Of a stretch of DNA of 59,409 nucleotides, positions 46,501 to 51,337 are shown in pieces. Source of the DNA: Alphaproteobacteria bacterium. Its GTDB lineage: Bacteria > Pseudomonadota > Alphaproteobacteria > UBA9219 > RGZA01. The notes under the pieces are model-generated. The model worked only from the letters and a program-made list of their open reading frames with translations, searched no databases and had not been told where the DNA came from. A program made the translations under genes and the position numbers. The stretch is from the NCBI GenBank assembly GCA_033762625.1, contig JANRLI010000019.1, positions 1 to 59,409 of the forward strand, read 5' to 3'. Every line of letters starts with the position of its first letter. The stretch's first letter is position 1.

Positions 46501-47649
46501 ACAAATTTATATGCTACAGGCCGTGCCTTCAACTTCATCGGCTCCTCGCTGGCATCTGCCGCTGCGCCTTCGGGTGGTATCCAGTTTAACAACGGCTCTG
46601 GCGTATTGGCGGGTGATACTTCGTTCATTTGGGATAACACCAATAAGCGTTTGGGGATTGGTACGGCAACGCCAAGTCAATTGCTTGAAGTGCGTAAAGA
46701 TCAAGCAGGCGCTGCAACAATTGCCAAAGTTATTAATGCAAATGCAACATCGGGTTCGCAAGCAAGATTTGATTTGGCCACAGTAACTGCAAACGCATAC
46801 TCCATAATGAGTATGACAGAAAACGGTGGTGGTGTGGCTTCATTTGAAATATCAACGGGTGATGGTGTAACAAACGGAATGTACTTCACCGCCGGTTCAA
46901 CGGTAACCAATCAACCCATAATATTCCGCCAAGCCACGAACGAGCGTATGAGGATTAATTCTTCAGGTGCAGTAGGCATCGGCACGAACGCCCCAGTTGC
47001 ATCTGCATTGCTTGATATTACCAGCACCGCAAAAGGTTTCTTGCCGCCGCGCATGACCACCGCGCAACGTGATGCGATTGCTTCACCAGTGGCTGGTCTT
47101 GAAATCTATAATACCACCACCAACGCGCCGAACTATTACAACGGCACCGCATGGAGTGCGGTTGGCGGTGGTGGCTCCAGCCAGTGGACAACCGGTGCGG
47201 GCAACGTCATTTATTATAACACCGCCAATGTGGGTATCGGTACGGCAACACCGGCCGCCGCGCTGGATGTAGTGGGCGATATTCAATATACCGGCGTGAT
47301 CACCGATATTTCCGATAAACGCCTGAAAACCAATATCAACCCGCTGGCCGATGGCTCGCTTGAAAAAATATTGAAGCTGCGTCCCGTTTCATTCAATATG
47401 AAGAGCGATTTAACCGCGCTTGAATTTGGTTTCATTGCCCAAGAAGTGGAAGACGTATTCCCCGATCTGGTCAAGACCGCCAAAGACAAGGATCAAACCA
47501 AATCTGTCAATTACATTGGGTTGATTGCACCATTGGTAAAATCGGTTCAGGAATTGAACGCCACCGTTCAGGATCTGAAGAGAGAAAACGAATTACTCAA
47601 GGCCCGTCTCAATTCGATTGAAACAAAGCAAATTGAAACAAAGCACTAG
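37510..47649 (+). CDS. Giant pilin-headed, phage-tail-fibre-like adhesin with C-terminal Peptidase_S74 chaperone
   Basis: The reading frame encodes 3379 residues. Near residue 30, KQSG is followed by FMLAPLLYMLALGGIGAAV, a prepilin-like hydrophobic segment, and DPWGKYYVYCRW begins at Asp141, as in GspG/PilV-type pilin heads. GGTG tail-fibre repeats occupy about residues 240-470. VGIGT repeats and nine KGFLPPRM-type modules span about 1240-3220, with Cys-rich inserts and two C1q-like domains (about 2125-2258 and 2637-2770). The end is a Peptidase_S74 domain (SDKRLK, Ser3268 and Lys3273, FGFIAQEVEDVFPDLV) plus a coiled coil. It is probably exported, trimeric and self-cleaving. ATG 37558 (leader of about 14 residues) is an alternative start, and neither has a good ribosome site. 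Glu5 of true pilins is absent. Confidence 0.85.
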   Translation: MVDIADVFSAKTMCALMETVLRNQPNKQSGFMLAPLLYMLALGGIGAAVMFSGYSQVLRSNAEMTAVNTVRQQLNSAGQTLSASAALDSATSTIVQPPNVQLFSAVTDTSRLPGNYAAVNATGTPHDYGVIDVSSGVRQLDPWGKYYVYCRWENPVSNASAPSIMVISGGPDGLLGTKCGDTVAQGDDRINKLTVAEAINRANVWQVNSSSQVKFGIQADAVKVNDDGSMQAKSLTLSTPLAITSGGTGAADAATARTNLSVPSNTGSGASGTWNIDISGNAATATVLQTARNFSIAGSTGLTAPTVSFDGSGNVALALTGTLALANGGTGATTAPGARTNLGSTAVGDALFTAASASAGRGTLGATAIGDALFTAATAAAARSTLGLGTMAVQDASNVAITGGTITGVTISGSTINGNVNGNATSASSVPASGITGVVSIAQGGTGQTTAGAALIALGGNNASNLTTGTLNPALLPVISPTSAGMYNWGTVDIYGRVTAANNLSTNSISQGNSGVSVSDTGTDGTVTISTEGLARLTIDQNGNVGIGTITPADKLDVNGNIRVRGAAGTDRSLFFSTLSNKRWALSENNVAESGSNLGSNFVITRYDDAGTSLGNALAIARNTGAISTSGDLTIGGAATATGGFFGSFSGTFNGTFTGTVAAAGSDKQVQFNSGGNLGADSNFNWDNTNKRLGLGTATVTTPLDVKVDGAGSGIKVVGTNGNLLVQAGGVNGAGLISQSNTSTNGFVIGTDSGSNAAGSVLRFQTAGNNVAIIDNAGKFGIGTTAPNSLLQVNQSAPITSTYFLGSNYGWTTSGGAASVVTYRSAGTQTGLTSAFAAQNLAYPTGAGMTFASGILGELAHGSGTTDFQNGYGVYGNWSGGSQTNTFTNVAALGAGFRVGGGTVTNAYGLRITDFANANNGTLTNTYGVYVGDITPASVTQTNTPFSFYASDANAYNYFAGNVGIGTSAPVGKLDISGREQHFDTSFSVSSAQGSYTEFFDVASSNNNGAINLSVRLIGGGYAHYSEFYHISMNYDDMGAAVGTVYRLLPVNSTGRRTSATSGWGSGDFALEMVKANISTWTFRVRQVGATDQASGMGYDAIIIGDKTAITTKSVTGSDTSNYAYNIFRGTQLTATNSGVGIGTANPAANLDIGAPGASPSLRLTGTGSMEFYRPAQSHWKFQHMNNGFTLQNSWTGAGYNSVISLDDGLGIATTPTLRMAYDALGNRVGINTATPAASAVMDLTSTTKGFLMPRVTTVQRDAIASPATGLMVYNTTTNLVNIYNGSAWSVAGNDGTTAFSFPQGTVTAPGLYVTGDSDTGFYQSSANKLSVTAGGTEVMRWNTLASAVNYFSATPAITGGGPTLAVDGSDTNINMNISPKGTGSVIVNPQAAGAVGLTVKATASQTADLLQIQNSSSVALAEFNSSGYLGIGTTTVASTAMLDLVSTTKGMLIPRMTTVQRNAIATPATGLMVYNTTTNTSDYYNGTSWVSSLANASGGELDPKVGALTSNNFCTANAGATAIVCSTSVIPVANLGTGTPSAATYLRGDGTWVNTSTIQSLPAGSTGQVQFNNANAFAADAAFNWDNTNKRLGIGTATPASALHVQGASPRLTIRNTTANDASIVLQNNTPTDIFSIVTDTGATTALTSYGYMTLNASGASSMMMFKTGGGTERMRITDTGSVGIGSTTPAASSLLDMASTSKGFLPPRMTTAQRDAIASPATGLQIYNSTTGAINVYNGTAWTELGASGGTLVTNVSAWTTATCPAGYQVLTCNSSAYNSGGNAVCGASISGNTCTSGCGGGPYMVTATCYQNMSPIGGQWGTATNDLYYTTGSVGIGTNAPSAKAVLDLTSTTKGFLPPRMTTAQRDAIASPATGLNIFNTTTNQMNVYDGSAWAAVGAGASGGASIAWSVVNVTGSSQSCNTMCASSGKLCAASFYQDESYTGNGTEVTRYPVACSGTMPAVGAGAHGSCLCYTGGTGAGPGGGTGLVQYNNGGTFTGAATLIWDSINSALGIGTATPSTKAVLDLTSTTKGFLPPRMTTAQRDAIASPAAGLQIYNTTTNALNLYNGTSWGGVGGGTLASLTDATITSPANSDILQYNSGTSKWVNTPLVSAVAGAAGPSFSAYIASDQTISASTWTKVTLGTEEFDTNNNFATGRFTPTVAGKYQLSGTCNINTLNSGNTVYCAIYKNGSLAKRSVNLQGSSNSELSASVTAIVDANGTTDYFELYVWSQNTNLYGGSNVTYFTGGMLAPLASGTVAGTGSAGYVPVWTSGNAITYDSTAGGQFAWDLTNHSLGIGTATPSTKAVLDLTSTTKGFLPPRMTTVQRDAIASPVAGLQIYNTTTNAVNVYNGTAWGAVGGGGGSIATDTDVALTSVANNDILRYDSGTSKWKNVNIGTAMSTTTMVANWPDAIYCLDGASENVVAIATTIPDSNGQYRYDLAKGPGNYMLFNADGTFNTQVSHNFGSCNGQSITQLYAAGKAFNFIGSSLASAAAPAGGLQFNNGSGVLAGDSAIIWDNSNKALGIGTATPSTKAVLDLTSTTKGFLPPRMTTAQRDAIASPVAGLQVYNTTTNALNLYNGTSWGGVGGGTLASLTDATITTPANNDILQYNSGTSKWVNTPLTAAVAGASGPSFLVNRNGVNQTVSTGGWTKIQFTNEVFDTNNNFDNTTNYRFTPTVAGKYIFVLNVSSPSDSTLAAAIFKNGVVQSVQSSTYYRNAVSIVLDMNGTTDYVEGNIYNYGGSTLYGLSSETNFSGSLLVPLASGTVAGTGSAGYVPVWTSGNAVTYDSTAGGQFAWDLTNHSLGIGTNAPSTKAVLDLTSTTKGFLPPRMTTAQRDAIASPTAGLQIYNTTTNAVNVYNGTAWGAVGGGGGSIATDTDVTLTSVANNDILRYDSGTSKWKNVNIGTAMSTTTMQSTWPDAIQCYGTTGSSTAYYKWRNTSTGQVNYNIGYGASGAELIISFNSSGTVTSANDVLGSSWSGWYETNCSVGATITNLYATGRAFNFIGSSLASAAAPSGGIQFNNGSGVLAGDTSFIWDNTNKRLGIGTATPSQLLEVRKDQAGAATIAKVINANATSGSQARFDLATVTANAYSIMSMTENGGGVASFEISTGDGVTNGMYFTAGSTVTNQPIIFRQATNERMRINSSGAVGIGTNAPVASALLDITSTAKGFLPPRMTTAQRDAIASPVAGLEIYNTTTNAPNYYNGTAWSAVGGGGSSQWTTGAGNVIYYNTANVGIGTATPAAALDVVGDIQYTGVITDISDKRLKTNINPLADGSLEKILKLRPVSFNMKSDLTALEFGFIAQEVEDVFPDLVKTAKDKDQTKSVNYIGLIAPLVKSVQELNATVQDLKRENELLKARLNSIETKQIETKH
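43553..45090 (+). repeat. First unit of a 1.54-kb tandem module duplication (A-B)
   Basis: Unit A (43553-44404) has the KGFLPPRM module, a GGGTLASLTDATIT spacer and a C1q-like insert. Unit B (44405-45090) has the module, a GGGSIATDTDV spacer and a Cys-containing WPDAIYC insert. The same order recurs at 45091-46650 with similar length. Confidence 0.8.
43555..43637 (+). repeat. 83-bp perfect direct repeat, copy 1 (copy 2 at 44407-44489)
   Basis: The 83 bases from GGCATCGGC to CGTATGAC are identical at 43555-43637 and 44407-44489. They cover the end of a VGIGT repeat and the start of a KGFLPPRM module. Such perfect identity 852 bases apart, in frame, is a substrate for recombination that would remove or add one insert domain. 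Confidence 0.9.
45091..46650 (+). repeat. Second unit of the tandem module duplication (A'-B')
   Basis: A' (45091-45930) and B' (45931-46650) repeat the A-B layout. The flanking modules match almost residue for residue, with many synonymous base changes, while the C1q-like insert and the WPDAIQC insert differ strongly from their counterparts. Confidence 0.8.
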
Positions 47650-47661
47650 GAACTGCGCGTT

Positions 47662-48693
47662 ATGAAAAGAATTCTACTTCTTATTGCAGCGTTTATCTTT
47701 GCTTCACCGGCAGCTTTTGCGGCATGCACATCGCCCGCGGGTGTCCTTGGCTCTATGAACTGGGGTGGTGGATCGTTCCAATATTGTGATGGCACGAACT
47801 GGACAGCGTTCAGCTCCGCATCGCCTGCATCGACGCCATCGGCATACAGCTTCACCAACGTCACCGGCCAGCCACTTAATGCGGTTATAACATCGAATAC
47901 CATCACCATTTCTGGTCTTGGTGTTGTGCCGGTGCTTGTTACCGCATCGGGCGCTGGCTCGCCGCAGGTGAGTGTGGGCGGCGGCGCATGGGCAACCAGC
48001 GCAATCTTGTTTAACGGGCAAACCTTGCAGGTTCGCCAAACCTCATCCACATCCATTTTAACTGCGCGCACGGCAACCATAAATGTGGGATCTGGTACAA
48101 CAACATGGACTGTTACCACCGTTGGCGTGGTGCCCGGTTCGCAAACATTCACATCTTCTGGCACATTTACTGTTCCTGCCTTCAACTCCCTCACCGTGAC
48201 TGTAAAAGGTGGTGGTTCAGGCGGGCAAGGTGGTAATGGCGCATCTTATCCATGCGGTTACAGCTCATGTTCGAATCCTGGGGGTGCTGGTGGCTCTGGC
48301 GGAAACAGCAGCTTCAATGGAACGGTGTTCGGTAATGGAGGCGTATTCGGTGCGAATGGTACAGCATCGGGCGGTGATACCAATACGGCTGGTGCGGGTG
48401 CTGCGGCAGGTGGCGGTGGTACAGGCGGATGCCGCAGTTATGGCTGCGGCTACAGCACATGTACCACATGTGGCAGTAATGGCTCGGCAGGCAACCCCGG
48501 CGGACAGGCCGTTAAAACATATACGCCGGCCATGTTGACGGGTGGCAGTTCTATCAGTGTAGTGGTTGGCGGCGGTGGCGCTGGTGGTGCAGGTGGATGT
48601 TACAGCTATGGCTGTGGTTACAGCACATGCACCAGTTGTGCAGGCAACGGTGGAAACGGAACTGCGGGCAGTGTCGCTATCACTTGGAACTAG
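47662..48693 (+). CDS. Secreted glycine-rich protein, possible tip adhesin of the fibre
   Basis: The 343-residue protein has a Sec signal peptide (MKRILLLIAAFIFASPAAFA). A short domain, CTSPAGVLGSMNWGGGSFQY followed by CDGTNW, comes next, then an Ig-like domain (about residues 55-155: SAYSFTNVTGQPLNAVITSN). The C-terminal glycine-rich domain begins TFTSSGTFTVPAFNSLTVTV, as in phage tail glycine-rich adhesin domains. It contains runs of Gly and repeated CGYS(T/S)C motifs, with SYGCGYSTCT present twice. It starts 12 bases after the giant gene, so they are probably cotranscribed. T2/S16 gp38 adhesins cap fibres with a polyglycine sandwich; a similar role here is inference. Confidence 0.75.
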   Translation: MKRILLLIAAFIFASPAAFAACTSPAGVLGSMNWGGGSFQYCDGTNWTAFSSASPASTPSAYSFTNVTGQPLNAVITSNTITISGLGVVPVLVTASGAGSPQVSVGGGAWATSAILFNGQTLQVRQTSSTSILTARTATINVGSGTTTWTVTTVGVVPGSQTFTSSGTFTVPAFNSLTVTVKGGGSGGQGGNGASYPCGYSSCSNPGGAGGSGGNSSFNGTVFGNGGVFGANGTASGGDTNTAGAGAAAGGGGTGGCRSYGCGYSTCTTCGSNGSAGNPGGQAVKTYTPAMLTGGSSISVVVGGGGAGGAGGCYSYGCGYSTCTSCAGNGGNGTAGSVAITWN

Positions 48694-48719
48694 TAATTTA
48701 GCCGTGTCGGGAGTATTTC

Positions 48720-49280
48720 ATGGTCAAAGCTAAAGTTTTATCCCTAGTCCTTGCTTGCGGCGTTTGCATCACAATTGCTGGACCTGCTTTCGCGCAGGCT
48801 CAACCCGCTGCGGATGTCAAACAAGAGCAATTAACAACCATAAAAGATGAAAAGGTGCCTGAGCCGGTTGTTGTCTTAAAACAGGACCCATCCGAGGATC
48901 CTCCAAAAGTTACCCGCAAAATGCGCAAAATGGGCATGGGCACGAATGGCGGCGATCGTACAGGTGGCGCTGCGCAAGCGTTGCAGCAATCGATCTTCGC
49001 ATTTCCTGGTACCAAATGCCCCGCAGGCTCAAGCATTTACAAGGGGCCGGAAACCAAAATGGCGGCCGCTGACAATGCGGTTTATTGTGTATTCACCAAA
49101 GAAGTCATCGTGCTTCCAAAAAGCGCAAGGGAATGCAAAGGCCGTCTAAAGCCCTATAAGGATGATTCTGTAAAACCTGATGATGATGTGATCTGGTGCA
49201 AAAAGTCTATGGACTTCTTGAAGGATGCCGCTGTCAAGTCGGGTGGTAAGTTCGAAGAAAAAAAAGATAATCGAAGATAA
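48720..49280 (+). CDS. Small secreted Cys-containing protein of unknown function
   Basis: The 186-residue protein starts behind GGGAG, 26 bases after the glycine-rich gene. A signal peptide ends near AGPAFAQA. A charged, proline-rich stretch (DPSEDPPKVTRKMRKMG) follows, then a compact domain with KCPAGSSIYKG, AVYCVFTK, ECKGRLKPY and WCKKSMDF. Its four cysteines could form two disulfides. I do not recognise the family. Its position suggests a periplasmic or surface accessory factor of the fibre locus. Confidence 0.65.
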   Translation: MVKAKVLSLVLACGVCITIAGPAFAQAQPAADVKQEQLTTIKDEKVPEPVVVLKQDPSEDPPKVTRKMRKMGMGTNGGDRTGGAAQALQQSIFAFPGTKCPAGSSIYKGPETKMAAADNAVYCVFTKEVIVLPKSARECKGRLKPYKDDSVKPDDDVIWCKKSMDFLKDAAVKSGGKFEEKKDNRR

Positions 49281-49334
49281 TCAACCTCGTTACGCTACAG
49301 CCCTTCATTCTGACCAATCATCCTTGGAGACATC

Positions 49335-50333
49335 ATGGCGTCGCATAAAAAGCTGTTGCTTTTGGCTTTGATGTTTCTGGCTTTTTTTACATTCGAACAT
49401 GCGAATGCGGCAGGTGATGCTGCGCAGGCTCCATTAAAAAACAAAGCCGTACCGCACGATCCGCATGCTGGCCTCGACCGCATGAATGGCTACAGCATCA
49501 AGGACGTTGCGGATTTCACATCCAAATGGGCATTCGTCACTGTGCGCTACCGCAAGGATACGGGTGAAATGCGCCTTACCTATGCGAATGACAGCGCATG
49601 GAAAGCGTTGCAAGAGGGAAAAACCGATTATCCTGATGGTGCCATGTTCGCCAAGATCGGTTTGATGACCGCCGATGATCCGGGCTTCGTTTCTTCGCTC
49701 GTTCCATCGGGCGCAAAGCGTTACCAGTTGATGGTGATGGACAGGGCAAAGAACAAAGACACCGATGGCTGGGGTTATGCCGTTTTCGATGCGAATGGCA
49801 AAACATTCGGCGATGACCCCATTGAAAAACAAAATGCATGTCATGCATGTCACAAAATGGTGCCGGAACGTGGCTATGTGTTTTCACAACCTGTAAAACT
49901 GAATATGGGCTTGCCCATGCAGTTAAAGATCAGCGCCAAAGACGATGCGGATAAGATCCTTTCCAGTCGTTTGGTGTTTGAAACCGTTGGTCTTGATGCC
50001 TTGCCGGAAAAACTGAAAAAGGAATTACCTGATGGCACAACTAAACTGCGTCAATTGCGCGGTGAGCTGGAAAAAACATTCTTTGTAGGTACATTTGGCG
50101 AAATTCGCCCTTCCTTGGCGAAGGAAGCACTGAAAAGCGATATGCCCGCCGCCTTGGTCAGTAATGATGGACGGTTTTTTTCTCTGGCATTCAAGGAGCC
50201 GAATAAACCTGCCTGTGATTTACCTAATGGTAAAAAGGGTGTGATGATGAAGGTGTTGTTCGTAGAAATCCAACGCGGCGATAAAAAAGATACCGACATA
50301 ATCGACCGCCAATCCTATTGTGATGGGCTTTGA
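49335..50333 (+). CDS. Periplasmic cytochrome P460-like c-type haem protein, copy 1
   Basis: The 332-residue protein has a signal peptide ending at ANAA. A P460-like domain follows: FVTVRYRKDTGEMRLTYAND, AKIGLMTADDPGF, YQLMVMDR and GWGYAVFD. The haem-attachment motif CHACH is at residues 169-173. Cytochrome P460 proteins bind c-type haem and act on hydroxylamine or nitric oxide; the function here is unproved. The extra C-terminal 130 residues, with an LPEKLKK element and a two-Cys end, lie beyond the usual P460 length. A good ribosome site, TTGGAGA, precedes it. Its stop overlaps the start of the paralogue. Confidence 0.82.
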   Translation: MASHKKLLLLALMFLAFFTFEHANAAGDAAQAPLKNKAVPHDPHAGLDRMNGYSIKDVADFTSKWAFVTVRYRKDTGEMRLTYANDSAWKALQEGKTDYPDGAMFAKIGLMTADDPGFVSSLVPSGAKRYQLMVMDRAKNKDTDGWGYAVFDANGKTFGDDPIEKQNACHACHKMVPERGYVFSQPVKLNMGLPMQLKISAKDDADKILSSRLVFETVGLDALPEKLKKELPDGTTKLRQLRGELEKTFFVGTFGEIRPSLAKEALKSDMPAALVSNDGRFFSLAFKEPNKPACDLPNGKKGVMMKVLFVEIQRGDKKDTDIIDRQSYCDGL

Positions 50334-51337
50334 TGCGACTGATGAAATCCACTCATGCATCGATCTCTGCGGCATTTTTTCTCTTCGCACTGATGCCTGC
50401 AATGCTAATGGCTGAGGAAAAGCCCGCGCAAATAGCGTCCTCACATATGCCCGCTATGCATCATGACCAATTTGGCGGTCTGGATTCCATGAACGGGTTC
50501 AAGTTCAAGGATTATTCCGATTTTGCGACCAAATGGAATTACGTCACCGTGCGCTACCGCAAGGATACCGGCGAAATGCGCCTGACCTATGCCAATGATG
50601 CGGCGTGGAAAACACTCATGTCGGGCAGTATCGATTATCCAAAGGATGCCGCCTTTGCAAAGATCGGTCTGATGACCGCGGATGATCCCGGCTTTACCAG
50701 TTCGCTGGTGCCATCGGGCGCACAGCGTTACCAGTTGATGGTGATGGATAAGGAAAAATTCAAAGACACCGATGGTTGGGGGTATGCGCTGTTCGATGAA
50801 AACGGCAAAACCTTTGATGGTGATCCAACCGAAAAATCCGCTGCATGCCATGCCTGCCATAAAATGGTGCCGGATCGCGGCTATGTGTTTTCACAGCCAG
50901 TAAAATTGAATATGGGATTGCCGTTCAATATCAAAATGAAGATAGCAACGCCCGAACAAACTGTTGCTGCACGCGTCACTTTTGAAACGGTAAAGGTGGA
51001 TACGTTGCCCGAAAAACTGAAAAAGCAGGTCCCAGCAGAATTCAAAGAGGTTCGCCTGCTACGCGGGGAAATGGAAAATGCCATCTTCTATGGCACCATT
51101 GATGAAATACGCCCGACACTTGCCGTTGAATTGCTGCGCAGCAAATTGCCAACCGCACTGGTGGGGAAGGATGGCAAACTGTTCTCATTGGTCATAAAAG
51201 GCCAAAAGACTGAATGCGAATTGCCTGATGGTAAAAAAGGGATGCCGGTACGCGGTATTTTCACCGATGTTGTGCGCGGTGAAAAGAATCCCAAACTTTT
51301 TGTGCGCGATCTTGCGTTCTGCGAGCCAACGCCTTAA
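50333..51337 (+). CDS. Periplasmic cytochrome P460-like c-type haem protein, copy 2
   Basis: The 334-residue paralogue of the previous gene arises from tandem duplication. The central domain is nearly identical (YVTVRYRKDTGEMRLTYAND, LMTADDPGFTSSLVPSGAQR, ACHACHKMVPDRGYVFSQPV). CHACH is at residues 172-176. The signal peptide and the 130-residue C-terminal extension diverge more. ATG 50333 overlaps the previous stop by one base (TGATG). Its stop overlaps the convergent beta-propeller gene by four bases. Confidence 0.82.
   Translation: MRLMKSTHASISAAFFLFALMPAMLMAEEKPAQIASSHMPAMHHDQFGGLDSMNGFKFKDYSDFATKWNYVTVRYRKDTGEMRLTYANDAAWKTLMSGSIDYPKDAAFAKIGLMTADDPGFTSSLVPSGAQRYQLMVMDKEKFKDTDGWGYALFDENGKTFDGDPTEKSAACHACHKMVPDRGYVFSQPVKLNMGLPFNIKMKIATPEQTVAARVTFETVKVDTLPEKLKKQVPAEFKEVRLLRGEMENAIFYGTIDEIRPTLAVELLRSKLPTALVGKDGKLFSLVIKGQKTECELPDGKKGMPVRGIFTDVVRGEKNPKLFVRDLAFCEPTP

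Larger units (their letters stand above)
41233..47165 (+). repeat. Nine dispersed copies of an approximately 50-residue KGF(L/M)PPRMTT module
   Basis: Each copy encodes roughly LDLTSTTKGFLPPRMTT, then QRDAIASPxxGLxIYNTTTN and an ending VYNGTxW. Approximate copy starts are 41233, 41836, 42598, 43054, 43570, 44422, 45106, 45946 and 46999. Most are preceded by a (V/L)GIGT repeat. The first two copies diverge most (KGFLMPRVTT and KGMLIPRMTT). The module is familiar from S74-type tail fibres and related bacterial surface proteins. Confidence 0.85.

Noticed and set aside
41233-47165. Repeated DNA as a CRISPR array or insertion sequences
   Set aside because: The repeats are long, in-frame, protein-coding and diverged at third codon positions. 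They have no spacer regularity, transposase or terminal inverted repeats.
37510-47649. Giant gene as part of an integrated prophage
   Set aside because: No capsid, terminase, tail-tube, lysis or integrase genes flank it. Its N-terminus is pilin-like rather than a baseplate-attachment domain, and the neighbours are housekeeping genes.
47704-48194. Minus-strand frames opposite the glycine-rich gene
   Set aside because: They overlap a gene with a convincing signal peptide and domain order, and have no ribosome-binding site or family signal.
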